Origin: Gilvimarinus xylanilyticus
Lineage (GTDB): Bacteria; Pseudomonadota; Gammaproteobacteria; Pseudomonadales; Cellvibrionaceae
Direction of reading: 5' to 3'
Length of the DNA: 64,000 bases
Assembly (NCBI RefSeq): GCF_024195295.1
Contig: NZ_JAMFTH010000001.1
Coordinates: forward strand, 1,302,001-1,366,000
Every line of letters begins with the position of its first letter. Position 1 is the stretch's first letter. The notes beneath the pieces were generated by a model. The model was not told where the DNA came from. It saw only the letters and a program-made list of their open reading frames with translations, and searched no databases. The translations under genes were made by a program, and so were the position numbers. Shown here piece by piece: positions 17,121-25,236 of this stretch.

Positions 17121-17223
17121 GGTAACGGGTAAAACGGGACATCCCGTTACCGAGAATTAACAACTTAACTAACTGTATTTAAAAGACTTTTTATTTCTTG
17201 TAACGGGAGTAACGGGTGTAACA
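17112..17223. repeat. Iteron cluster B (GTAACGGG), candidate second replication site
   Basis: Five exact copies of GTAACGGG: plus strand at 17112-17119, 17122-17129, 17200-17207 and 17209-17216, and inverted at 17143-17150, plus a partial GTAACA at 17218-17223. Two tight pairs flank an AT-rich gap. The sites lie 7 kb from cluster A on the far side of the primase-helicase gene, recalling the ori and crr of P4. Confidence 0.65.
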
Positions 17224-17257
17224 TGTAAAAACACCTAGCCCGGCACTTTACCCCCTA

Positions 17258-18505
17258 TTAATTAGCCTTGCGAAAGTCCGCCGTAACCACTGAAGGGGTC
17301 AATATTTCAGCCTTCAGGGTGTCCAGGTAATCAGCCCAATCTTGCATCATAGCCTTACGCTCGGGTAAGTATTTGGTGCGGTTGTATGCCCTGCCGTTTG
17401 CATCCTTCACCGCGTGGGCTAATTGTTGCTCGATGTAATCAACTCGAAAGCCCAGCACCTCATCAAGCAAGGTGCGAGCAGTAGCCCTGAAGCCGTGAGG
17501 CGTTACTCTATCTTTGCCATAGCCAAGGGTGCGAAGCGCGGCCAATACGCCAGCCTCGGACAACGGACGGCCACCCCGGCGGGCACTGGGGAACACATAA
17601 CGGCCCGAGCCGGTAAGTGGGTGTATTGCTTTCAGGAGTTCTAGCGCCTGAGTAGGTAGCGGGACTATGTGGGGCTGGCGCATCTTCATTTTATCGGCGG
17701 GAATTTCCCACCGCTCTTGCTCCCAGTCTATTTCCGACCATTCCATATGGCGTAATTCGCCAGGCCGTTGAAACAATATAGGGGTCAGCTTTAAAGCCGT
17801 AGACACCTCAACCGAGCCGGGATAAGCGTCGATAGCGACCAGCAAGGGCGCCAGCTCTTTGGGGTCAGTGATTGCCGCCCGGTGCGTGGGCTTCATGGCC
17901 ACCAAGGCACCTTTTAAATCTTGCGACACATCACGATCAGCCCGCCCGGTGGCCACGGCATAGCGCAACACCTGCCCCGCAATTCGTTTTGCCCTGTGGG
18001 CGGTTTCGTGTAGCCCGTCCGCTTCAATGCGACGTAAGGCAGACAGTAGCGAGGCGGGTTTAAGATCAACCACAGGGGTGCCCCCAATGTAGGGGCATAA
18101 TTTTTTATCCAGTATCCATTGCAGTTTATTAACGGTAGGAGGCGCGGCTCCTTCGGCCTTGCGCTTGTCCAGGTATTCAGCGCCAATAGCGGCAAAAGTA
18201 TTCGCCACCGCCGCCCTCTGTTCTAGCTTGGCTTGCTTCTTAGCTTCGCCGGGGTCTCTGCCCTCTTCTAGCATCTCTTTGGCTTCGCGGGTTTTCTCGC
18301 GGGCTTTAGCCAAGGTGACTTTAGGGTATACCCCTAGGGCTAAGCGCTTCTCTTTGCCGCCATAGCGATACTTTAGTCGCCAATACCTTGCCCCCTTGGG
18401 GGTGACTTCCAGGTACATACCGGCCCCATCGGCAAGCCTGTAGGTTTTATCCTTCGGTTTCGCTTGCCTTACCGCCGCCTCGCTGAGTTTGTTAATACCG
18501 GCCAT
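17258..18505 (-). CDS. Tyrosine recombinase, P4-type integrase
   Basis: 415 residues from ATG 18505; the frame runs on to an ATG at 18580, but family proteins begin at the LSEAAVRQAKP block. It has the N-terminal DUF4102 arm-binding domain (LADGAGMYLEVTPKGARYW, GVYPKVTLAKARE), the SAM-like core-binding domain, and the catalytic domain with RPGELRHMEW (first Arg), HGFRATAR (H-x-x-R) and AYNRTKYL (nucleophile Tyr). It integrates by cutting the tRNA-Leu 3' end next door. It stops at 17258 before the terminator in cluster B. Confidence 0.93.
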   Translation of the reverse strand: MAGINKLSEAAVRQAKPKDKTYRLADGAGMYLEVTPKGARYWRLKYRYGGKEKRLALGVYPKVTLAKAREKTREAKEMLEEGRDPGEAKKQAKLEQRAAVANTFAAIGAEYLDKRKAEGAAPPTVNKLQWILDKKLCPYIGGTPVVDLKPASLLSALRRIEADGLHETAHRAKRIAGQVLRYAVATGRADRDVSQDLKGALVAMKPTHRAAITDPKELAPLLVAIDAYPGSVEVSTALKLTPILFQRPGELRHMEWSEIDWEQERWEIPADKMKMRQPHIVPLPTQALELLKAIHPLTGSGRYVFPSARRGGRPLSEAGVLAALRTLGYGKDRVTPHGFRATARTLLDEVLGFRVDYIEQQLAHAVKDANGRAYNRTKYLPERKAMMQDWADYLDTLKAEILTPSVVTADFRKAN

Positions 18506-18513
18506 TTGGGAAA

Positions 18514-18580
18514 ATGCCCCCACCGCTGAGAATGTATCCCCAATTATGCCCCCGCCTATACCCGGATACAATGGGGGCAT
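18514..18580. repeat. TGCCCCC repeats upstream of the integrase (possible right arm sites)
   Basis: ATGCCCCC at 18514-18521 and 18546-18553 and its inverse GGGGGCAT at 18573-18580, together with TGCCCCC copies at the left end of the element. They lie about 100-150 bp inside the right att repeat, in and before the integrase start. Confidence 0.45.
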
Positions 18581-18656
18581 ATCGGACGGTTAAGGACTAG
18601 GATTTAACATCAGGGCCAGTAATGACGCGGGGTTCAGGACGATTTAGGACTAATTA

Positions 18657-18682
18657 GGAGGGATAAATGGTGCCCGGAGCCG
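18657..18682. repeat. Right attachment site (tRNA-Leu 3' end)
   Basis: GGAGGGATAAATGGTGCCC then GGAGCCG, covering the last bases of tRNA-Leu, matches 9452-9477 apart from three small differences. The intact tRNA is on this side, next to the integrase, as expected after integration. Confidence 0.6.
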
Positions 18683-18756
18683 GAATTGAACCGGCACGAT
18701 CAATTAAGATCGGCAGATTTTAAGTCTGCTGTGTCTACCAATTCCACCACCCGGGC
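18668..18756 (-). tRNA. leuZ: tRNA-Leu (UAA)
   Basis: An 89-nt gene including the encoded CCA. The acceptor stem GCCCGGG pairs with TCCGGGC (one G-T), the anticodon stem-loop is GCAGA-CTTAAAA-TCTGC with anticodon TAA, the long variable arm (GATCTTAATTGATC) is typical of tRNA-Leu, and the T-loop is TTCAATT. Its 3' end is the element's integration site. From memory, E. coli has the same pgsA-(glyW)-cysT-leuZ order. Confidence 0.95.
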
Positions 18757-18802
18757 TGGGTCGCCTCTATGGGCCGTATTTACAGAAAGCTCTGTAAAAA
18801 AG

Positions 18803-18876
18803 TGGAGGCGCGAGCCGGAATCGAACCGGCGTAACCGGATTTGCAATCCGGGGCATAACCACTTTGCTATCGCGCC
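18803..18876 (-). tRNA. cysT: tRNA-Cys (GCA)
   Basis: A 74-nt gene with encoded CCA. The acceptor stem GGCGCGA pairs with TCGCGCC, and the anticodon loop TTGCAAA sits in stem CCGGA/TCCGG with anticodon GCA. It is followed on the same strand by tRNA-Leu and sits 107 bp from pgsA. Confidence 0.95.
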
Positions 18877-18983
18877 ATTTCAAGAGGGCGGCATTCTAGC
18901 CCAAAAAAAACAGTATGCCTAGCATTGGAGTATAAAAAATCTTTAAATCTTCCAGCTAACTGTTTGATTTCTATGCGCTTAGA

Positions 18984-19556
18984 TCAGTTACTGCTCTCGT
19001 TATCGGACTTGCCGTCCATATCCGCTAGCAAGTAAGGCTTAGCCGCTTTAAGGTACAACACCATCGACCACAGGGTGAGCGCAGCGGCGGCCACAATCGC
19101 CACAAAGCCAATCCAGCGCAAGGTATCGATATCCGCCAGCAAGACAATAATCGCCACCATCTGCAACGTGGTTTTTACCTTGCCGATATACGAAACGGCG
19201 ACGCTGGCCCGTTCGCCCAGCTCTGCCATCCACTCGCGCAGCGCGGAGATCACAATTTCACGCCCCACAATTACAATGGCACAGGTGGCAAACCAAGCGG
19301 CGGGGTAAAGGGTCACCAGCAATACCAGGGCAATCACCACCATAAGCTTATCGGCGACCGGGTCTAAAAACGCGCCCAGCTTGGTGGACTGATTGTATTT
19401 GCGCGCCACGTAACCATCGGCCCAGTCGGTAATGGCGGCGGCACTGAATATCAATGCCGACACGAAATGCCCCCAGCCAAAGGGGAGAAAAAACACCACC
19501 ACGAACAGCGGAATCAGGCCAATACGAATCAGTGTGAGTTGATTTGCCAAAGTCAT
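18984..19556 (-). CDS. pgsA: CDP-diacylglycerol-glycerol-3-phosphate 3-phosphatidyltransferase
   Basis: A 190-residue multi-pass membrane enzyme making phosphatidylglycerophosphate, the first step to phosphatidylglycerol and cardiolipin. The CDP-alcohol phosphotransferase signature DWADGYVAR, then GAFLDPVADK (D-x2-D-G-x2-A-R-x8-G-x3-D-x3-D), is complete. The start is ATG 19556 (MTLANQLTLIRIGLIPL), in line with the family; the frame is open upstream to 19616. It lies between uvrC and the tRNAs, as in many gammaproteobacteria. Confidence 0.95.
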   Translation of the reverse strand: MTLANQLTLIRIGLIPLFVVVFFLPFGWGHFVSALIFSAAAITDWADGYVARKYNQSTKLGAFLDPVADKLMVVIALVLLVTLYPAAWFATCAIVIVGREIVISALREWMAELGERASVAVSYIGKVKTTLQMVAIIVLLADIDTLRWIGFVAIVAAAALTLWSMVLYLKAAKPYLLADMDGKSDNESSN

Positions 19557-19620
19557 AAATTGATATGCATCCTTACCTAAGCATCTGCCTGGGATGATAC
19601 ACCAGCCAAACGGCATTTAG

Positions 19621-21447
19621 TCAGTCATCGTGAAAATGAGCGTATATTTCCTCGGCCAAAGCGCGACTGATACCCGAGGCCCGGGCCAGGTCATCCACAC
19701 TGGCGCGGGTAATTTCCTGCAAGCCCCCAAAGTGCCGCAAAAGCTCGCGACGTTTAACCGCACCCACGCCGGCAATGCCCTCCAAGGTGGAGGTACGCCG
19801 CTTTTTGTCCCGCCGGTTTTTATGCCCGGTAATGGCAAAACGGTGCGCCTCATCGCGGATATGCTGAATCAGATGCAGAGCGGGCGAGTCCCCACCCAAA
19901 ACAATTTCCTGACCGGTATCACCATGATAAAGCGTTTCAAAGCCCGGTTTGCGGGTCGTGCCCTTGGCCACCCCCACCAGCAATACGCCTTTTACCCCCA
20001 GCTCGGCGATCACTTTTTCTGCCACCCCCAGCTGGCCTTTACCGCCATCGATAAACAAAATATCCGGCAGTTTACCTTCGCCTTTTTGCAAACGCGTGTA
20101 GCGGCGGGTCAGGGCCTGTTCCATGGCCGCGTAGTCATCCCCGGGGGTAATCCCGTCGATGTTAAAACGCCGATAGTCGGATTTGGCCGGCCCTTCTTTA
20201 TCAAATACCACACAGGAGGCAACCGTCAACTCGCCGCTGGAGTGACTGATATCAAAACACTCCATTCGGCCCGGCACTTCATCCAACCCCAAGACATCCT
20301 GCAGCGCCAGTAAGCGATCGGTCACGGATTTACGGCTATTGATACGGGCAATAATATTCTGCTCGGCGGCGCGCTGGGCCATCTGCACCCACTTGGCCCG
20401 GTGGGTGCGAACCTTATGAGTAATACTGACGCGGGTACCGCGCGCCTCGGCCAAGGCCTCGCTCAACAGCTCGGCCTCGGCGAGCGGCACACTGGTTACT
20501 ACGGCGGCAGGCACCTCGCGGCCACTGCCCAAATAAAACTGGGGCAAAAACTCACTCAACACATCCGCCTCGCTTTCGCCCAGTCCCAGTTTGGGGTAGT
20601 AGCTGCGGCTGCCGAGAATTCGTCCCTGACGAATAAACAACGTATGCACACAGGCGTTGGCGCTTTGCAGAGCCACCGCCACGATATCCATATCGCCACT
20701 GCCCTCTTCTACGCTCTGCTGGGCCTGAACCTGACGCAACGCCGCAATCTGATCGCGCAGCTGGGCCGCGCGCTCAAACTCCAGCGCCGCCGAGGCACTC
20801 TCCATATCGTCTGCTAATTCTTTCAGCAGCTGCTGGTTTTTGCCCTGCAAAAATAACCGGGTGTGATGCACATCTTTGGCATAGTCGTCCGGGCTAATCA
20901 GTTCGACACAGGGACCAGTACAGCGATCAATTTGGTATTGCAAACACGGACGCGAGCGATTGCGGAACACACTGTCTTCACACTGGCGCACCTTAAACGT
21001 TTTTTGCAAAAAATTAAGGCTATCGCGCACCGCGCTAACGTTGGGGTAAGGGCCGAAATAATCGCCGCGCTTTTTTTTCGCGCCGCGATGCAGCGCCAAA
21101 CGCGGGTAAGGCTCACCAGACGAGGCAAACACATAGGGATATGACTTATCGTCCCGCAGCAAAATATTATAAGGCGGGCGATTGGCCTTAATCAGATTTT
21201 GCTCAAGGATTAACGCCTCGCTTTCACTGCTGGTAATGGTGACTTCGATCCGGGCAATGCGCCTGACCAGAGCCTGGGTTTTGGGTGACAGGCCGCTCGC
21301 GCGAAAGTAACTCGCCAGACGTTTTTTTAAGTTTTTTGCTTTGCCGACGTAGAGAATATCGCCCTTGGTATCAAACATCTGATAGACGCCCGGCGCCTGT
21401 GTTTGATCGGCAAGAAATTGTTTGGAGTTAAACTGAGTATCGGCCAT
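19621..21447 (-). CDS. uvrC: Excinuclease ABC subunit C
   Basis: A 608-residue UvrC that makes both incisions in nucleotide excision repair. Order: GIY-YIG nuclease (GVYQMFDTKGDILYVGKAKNLKKRL), the cysteine-containing central region, a UVR motif (DDMESASAALEFERAAQLRDQI), an RNase H-like C-terminal nuclease (MECFDISHSSGE, LFIDGGKGQ) and tandem HhH (GIAGVGAVKRRELLRHFGG). It sits between gacA and pgsA, a classic arrangement. Confidence 0.97.
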   Translation of the reverse strand: MADTQFNSKQFLADQTQAPGVYQMFDTKGDILYVGKAKNLKKRLASYFRASGLSPKTQALVRRIARIEVTITSSESEALILEQNLIKANRPPYNILLRDDKSYPYVFASSGEPYPRLALHRGAKKKRGDYFGPYPNVSAVRDSLNFLQKTFKVRQCEDSVFRNRSRPCLQYQIDRCTGPCVELISPDDYAKDVHHTRLFLQGKNQQLLKELADDMESASAALEFERAAQLRDQIAALRQVQAQQSVEEGSGDMDIVAVALQSANACVHTLFIRQGRILGSRSYYPKLGLGESEADVLSEFLPQFYLGSGREVPAAVVTSVPLAEAELLSEALAEARGTRVSITHKVRTHRAKWVQMAQRAAEQNIIARINSRKSVTDRLLALQDVLGLDEVPGRMECFDISHSSGELTVASCVVFDKEGPAKSDYRRFNIDGITPGDDYAAMEQALTRRYTRLQKGEGKLPDILFIDGGKGQLGVAEKVIAELGVKGVLLVGVAKGTTRKPGFETLYHGDTGQEIVLGGDSPALHLIQHIRDEAHRFAITGHKNRRDKKRRTSTLEGIAGVGAVKRRELLRHFGGLQEITRASVDDLARASGISRALAEEIYAHFHDD

Positions 21448-21475
21448 AGGGCCGGATTATACCGCTAACCGGCCG

Positions 21476-22126
21476 CTAAACCACCGCTTCGGGATCCAGA
21501 TAGTTATATTTTACCGCGAGCAACGCCAACTCTACATCGGAGTTGATGCCCAGCTTTTCAAAAATTCGGTAGCGATAGCTGTTGACGGTTTTGGGACTGA
21601 CCGAGAAGGTATCGGCTATAGCTTGGGCTTTTTGCCCCCCGGCGATTAACATTGCCGTTTCCAGCTCGCGCTGCGAGAGTCGCTCGAAGGGGGACCGATC
21701 GCCATTACCGCTGATATTTTGCAAGGCTAACTGCTGGGCAATATTGCTGCTCATAAACTGGCGCCCGGACATCACCGTATCGATAGCCGTGGTGATATCG
21801 GTAAACCCAGTGCCCTTGGTGACATAACCTCGGGCCCCGGCCTGAAGCAGGCGCGATGGGTAAAGGCTGTCATCGCAGGCGGTGACGGCAATAATCTTGA
21901 CCCCGGGTTGGGCGTGTAACAGCTTGCGGGTAGCCTCCAGACCACCGATGCCAGGCATTTTCACGTCCATTAGAATCACATCGGGGGACAGCTCGCGGGC
22001 CTTGCGAACGGCCTCTTCACCGCTTTTGGCCTCGCCCAACACTTGATAGCCGCGCACGTCACTGAGCATTCGCACAATACCCATACGCACTAAATCATGG
22101 TCATCGACCACCAGTATTCGTGTCAC
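21476..22126 (-). CDS. gacA: Response regulator GacA/UvrY
   Basis: 216 residues from GTG 22126 after GAGGGGG. It has a receiver domain with phosphoacceptor D54 ([10 protein letters not shown]) and a LuxR-type HTH C-terminal domain ([45 protein letters not shown]). It is the response regulator partnered with GacS/BarA, which switches on small RNAs that titrate CsrA. The gacA-uvrC pairing supports this assignment over other NarL-family regulators. Confidence 0.93.
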   Translation of the reverse strand: MTRILVVDDHDLVRMGIVRMLSDVRGYQVLGEAKSGEEAVRKARELSPDVILMDVKMPGIGGLEATRKLLHAQPGVKIIAVTACDDSLYPSRLLQAGARGYVTKGTGFTDITTAIDTVMSGRQFMSSNIAQQLALQNISGNGDRSPFERLSQRELETAMLIAGGQKAQAIADTFSVSPKTVNSYRYRIFEKLGINSDVELALLAVKYNYLDPEAVV

Positions 22127-22230
22127 CGGACCCCCTCGGCAGCCGTCACACTGCTCTTATTGCTATCCCCTTGCGGGGTCTCGCCTATCATTGATTGAAA
22201 TCTTTTAGTTCGTCCAATAGTACCAGCAGT

Positions 22231-22857
22231 TTATACACCTTGGGAACTACTAACGACCCAGCGGTAAGTGAGGTTAATACGAGGTCCCAAGGGCTTTTTC
22301 GACTTGGCAATCTGATGCTGCCAAAAACGCTGCAAAGGCCCGTGCATTAGCAATAAATCGCCGTGCTGGAGGTCCACCGCCACGCGGTGACCGTTAGTCT
22401 TATGACGCAAGGTAAAGCGCCGTGTCTGCCCCAGGCTGAGCGAGGCAATGGCGGGCTCCGGACCCAGCTCTGGCTCATCGTCGCTGTGCCAGGCGACGCC
22501 GTCGGCGCCATTGCGGTATAAATTGGCCAGCACACTGTTATAGCCAAACCCGGTCGTTGTCTGTATCGCATCGCGCAGAGAGGAGAGCTCGGCAGTCCAG
22601 GGCAAGGGCGAGAAGTACGCCCCCGAATACTGATAGCGGCTGCCGGTATCGCCATACCAGGCATTAAGCCTGGGAATAGCCACTCGCTTGCCGTACATCA
22701 TAAGCACACTTTGCTCCCACGCCAGGGTTTCTTTGAGCACTGTAAAGCTGTCATCCGCGCGCTTAGGGTCCAGCCAGTGACGATACACCAGGGCATGACC
22801 GTCTTCGGTAATCAAGGTTTCGGGACCGGGATGAGTGAATAAATCAGACTGATTCAT
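22231..22857 (-). CDS. alkB: AlkB-type alpha-ketoglutarate-dependent DNA dioxygenase
   Basis: 208 residues. A Fe(II)/2-oxoglutarate dioxygenase of the AlkB family, with ligands H124 and D126 (HSD) and H181, and 2-oxoglutarate-binding R193 and R199 in RINLTYR. The N-terminal nucleotide-recognition lid includes RLNAWYGDTGSRYQYSG. It is more like the ALKBH2/3-type bacterial branch than E. coli AlkB. It repairs N-alkylated bases such as 1-methyladenine and 3-methylcytosine by oxidative demethylation. It stands alone between gacA and murB. Confidence 0.9.
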   Translation of the reverse strand: MNQSDLFTHPGPETLITEDGHALVYRHWLDPKRADDSFTVLKETLAWEQSVLMMYGKRVAIPRLNAWYGDTGSRYQYSGAYFSPLPWTAELSSLRDAIQTTTGFGYNSVLANLYRNGADGVAWHSDDEPELGPEPAIASLSLGQTRRFTLRHKTNGHRVAVDLQHGDLLLMHGPLQRFWQHQIAKSKKPLGPRINLTYRWVVSSSQGV

Positions 22858-22925
22858 AAGGCAAGATTACGACAACGGGGCCAATACGACATACAAGTGA
22901 CACCCGTGACCAGTGTCATTCCTCA

Positions 22926-23969
22926 CTATATCGCTTTGCGGTCTTCGGGGGGGTACACCCGCGGCTCTATTTCAAGGCGCACGCGGTACTTATCCCAAAC
23001 CGCTGCCTGTATACGCGCTGCCAGGGCCAACACCTCAGTGCCCGAGCCCCGACCCGGATTGGTCAACACCAACGCCTGGCGCTCGTGTACTCTGGCGGGG
23101 CCCTGCTGTACCCCTTTAAAGCCGGCGCGATCAATCAACCAGGCGGCCGCCAGCTTTATTTGGCTACCGCCTGTCGGGTGACCCACGATATCCGGATATT
23201 CGCGGCGCAAAGCGTCAAACCGAACTGAGTCGATCAGGGGGTTTTTAAAGAAGCTGCCCACATTGGGAATGCTGGTGGGGTCGGGCAGCTTTTCGCGGCG
23301 AATGGCGCACACGGCATCACTCACCGCTTGCGGCGTCACGTTATCGTGCGGCACAGCGTCTAAGCGCGAAGCCAGCGCCGGGTAGCCGAACTGCAACCGG
23401 GGCTTTTTGCTGAGTCTGAAGGTGACATCTACAATCACATACTGATCTTTTAATCGCCCTTTAAACACACTGTCGCGATAACCGAACTCACAACTGTCGC
23501 GATCAAAGGTGACCGGCAGGGCCGAGTCCACCTGAATAGCCGTCAGCTCCTGCACCACCGCCTCAAGCTCAACCCCATAGGCGCCAATATTTTGAATGGG
23601 CGCCGCCCCCACCGAGCCGGGTATCAGCGAAAGATTTTCAAGTCCATACCAGTCCTGGTTAAGGCTGTGGCAGACAAACTCGTGCCAGTTCTCGCCCGCC
23701 TGAACCTTAACCCAGATATCGTCCGCGGTCTCGTGAACACACTCGATCCCAGCGAGCCGAATGTGCAGCACCAGCGCCGGAACGTCACGAGTTAGCACCA
23801 AGTTACTGCCACCGCCCAAAGGCAGAACCGGCAGCGAATGTTTTTTTGCATAGGCGAGCGCCTCAACCACATCCTCGCGGCTGCGGGCCTGAACATAGGC
23901 ACTGGCACGCACGGGCACAGCTAAGGTATTTAGCGAGGCAAGGTTGTGCTGCGGAATGATTAACGCCAT
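22926..23969 (-). CDS. murB: UDP-N-acetylmuramate dehydrogenase
   Basis: 347 residues, type I MurB (E. coli-like), with N-terminal FAD-binding PVLPLGGGSNLVLT, IPGSVGAAPIQNIGAYG, and NVGSFFKNP with the catalytic serine proton donor. It reduces UDP-N-acetylenolpyruvoylglucosamine to UDP-MurNAc in peptidoglycan precursor synthesis. It follows the phosphatase gene by 3 bp, in the lpxK-kdsB-ptp-murB cluster also known from Pseudomonas. Confidence 0.96.
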   Translation of the reverse strand: MALIIPQHNLASLNTLAVPVRASAYVQARSREDVVEALAYAKKHSLPVLPLGGGSNLVLTRDVPALVLHIRLAGIECVHETADDIWVKVQAGENWHEFVCHSLNQDWYGLENLSLIPGSVGAAPIQNIGAYGVELEAVVQELTAIQVDSALPVTFDRDSCEFGYRDSVFKGRLKDQYVIVDVTFRLSKKPRLQFGYPALASRLDAVPHDNVTPQAVSDAVCAIRREKLPDPTSIPNVGSFFKNPLIDSVRFDALRREYPDIVGHPTGGSQIKLAAAWLIDRAGFKGVQQGPARVHERQALVLTNPGRGSGTEVLALAARIQAAVWDKYRVRLEIEPRVYPPEDRKAI

Positions 23970-23972
23970 GGG

Positions 23973-24455
23973 CTAGCGGCTTAGGTGACGCTGTTTAATA
24001 TCGGCAAGTAAGCCTTGCGCGGCCTGCTCCACCAAATCCAACACATGGGCAAAGCCCTCTTCACCGCCGTAGTAGGGGTCGGGCACTTCGCGCTCAGCAC
24101 TGCCTCCGGCGTAATCCAAAAACAGCCGCAGTTCGCCTTTAAAATCCGCAGGCTTTAACATCGCCAAGTCCTGCAAATTGGACTCGTCCATCGCCAGAAT
24201 ATAATCGAAGTTTTCAAAATCCGCCTCGTCTACTTGACGCGCGCGCAGCGAGCGCAAATCAATACCGCGCTCGGCTGCCGCAGCAATGGCGCGGGCATCG
24301 GGCGCCTTGCCCACATGCCAGGCGCCGGTACCAGCCGAGTCGATAAAAACATCATCGACACGACCAGTGCGAGCCAGCTCGGCGCGAAACAGCCCCTCGG
24401 CCGTGGGCGAGCGACAAATATTACCCAAACAGACAAATAAAACGTTAACAGTCAT
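23973..24455 (-). CDS. Low molecular weight protein-tyrosine phosphatase
   Basis: 160 residues from ATG 24455 (GGGAGG upstream); a longer start at 24479 is open but lies inside kdsB. The P-loop is CLGNICRS (C9, R15) near the N-terminus and the general acid is in VPDPYYGG. Family members dephosphorylate tyrosine-phosphorylated proteins and often control polysaccharide kinases. Its start overlaps kdsB by 11 nt. Confidence 0.93.
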   Translation of the reverse strand: MTVNVLFVCLGNICRSPTAEGLFRAELARTGRVDDVFIDSAGTGAWHVGKAPDARAIAAAAERGIDLRSLRARQVDEADFENFDYILAMDESNLQDLAMLKPADFKGELRLFLDYAGGSAEREVPDPYYGGEEGFAHVLDLVEQAAQGLLADIKQRHLSR

Positions 24456-25221
24456 TGTTCCTCCCGGTGATAATGTCACTGACTCGCTGCAAATCCGCGG
24501 GCGTGTCTACCCCACCCGGCACCTTGGCACAGGCCAAATCCAGATGAATGCGCTCGCCGTAGGCCATTACCCGCAGCTGCTCCAGTGATTCGGTCAATTC
24601 CAACTGCGCGGGCTGCCAGCGCACAAAGCGGTTAAGCAGTGAGACCCGATAGGCGTAGAGACCAATATGCCGCTTGGCGGCAAAGCTGGCGGGTAGGTTT
24701 TTGTCACTGAGCACATCACCGTCGTCGCGTGGCCAGGGAACCGGGGCGCGGGAGAAGTACAGCGCCATGCCCTGAGTATCGGCCACCGCTTTGACAATAT
24801 TGGGGTCGCGAAACTCGGTATAGGTATTGAGCGGCTCGCACAGGGTCGCCACACTCGCTTGCGCATTAGCTGCGAGATTATTGGCCACCTGATCAATCAC
24901 TGCCGCCGGAATCAAGGGCTCATCGCCCTGGACATTGACCACAATGGCGTCGTCCTCCAGACCCAGCTTTTGCGCCACTTCCTGCAGGCGATCGGTGCCG
25001 GAAACGTGATCCGCACAGGTCATAACCACCTCCGCGCCAAAGCCGCGCACGACCTCCTCTACCCGCGTATCATCGGTGGCCACCAAAACCCGCGCCGCCT
25101 TACTTTGACAGGCGGCTTGGTATACCCGCTCAATCATGGGTTTACCGGCAATATCCGCCAGAGGTTTACCCGGCAGGCGCGTAGAACCAAAACGCGCGGG
25201 AATCACAACCGTATAACTCAT
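24445..25221 (-). CDS. kdsB: 3-deoxy-manno-octulosonate cytidylyltransferase
   Basis: 258 residues. It activates KDO as CMP-KDO for lipid A core assembly. Signature motifs: [20 protein letters not shown] at the N-terminus, [10 protein letters not shown] with metal-binding aspartate, and RHIGLYAYR. It is followed by the phosphatase and murB. It starts 15 bp after lpxK ends; no Trm112-like gene lies between them. Confidence 0.97.
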   Translation of the reverse strand: MSYTVVIPARFGSTRLPGKPLADIAGKPMIERVYQAACQSKAARVLVATDDTRVEEVVRGFGAEVVMTCADHVSGTDRLQEVAQKLGLEDDAIVVNVQGDEPLIPAAVIDQVANNLAANAQASVATLCEPLNTYTEFRDPNIVKAVADTQGMALYFSRAPVPWPRDDGDVLSDKNLPASFAAKRHIGLYAYRVSLLNRFVRWQPAQLELTESLEQLRVMAYGERIHLDLACAKVPGGVDTPADLQRVSDIITGRNNDC

Positions 25222-25236
25222 ACTGATTTTCGACTC

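Larger units (their letters stand above)
16967..17257. other. Intergenic segment with integrase terminator and iteron cluster B
   Basis: A 291-bp gap holding the integrase terminator, the second iteron cluster and, presumably, the promoter for the right module. I see no coding potential. Confidence 0.6.
9452..18682. mobile_element. Integrative element at tRNA-Leu(UAA), phage-satellite-like (P4-type integrase)
   Basis: A 9.2-kb element bounded on the right by an intact tRNA-Leu gene and on the left by an imperfect copy of that tRNA's 3' end. The integrase gene lies next to the tRNA, as in P4-like islands. Contents: an Xre repressor, four small plus-strand genes, a Toprim-DUF927 primase-helicase, two unknown genes, an AlpA-type regulator and the integrase. 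No capsid, tail, packaging, relaxase or type IV secretion genes are seen. Two GTAACGGG iteron clusters suggest that the excised form can replicate. The leuZ-type tRNA downstream of pgsA/cysT is a plausible tRNA target for such integrases. Boundaries are inferred. Confidence 0.8.

Noticed and set aside
17423-17644. Plus-strand frames inside the integrase
   Set aside because: Antisense to a clear catalytic domain; composition fits a shadow.
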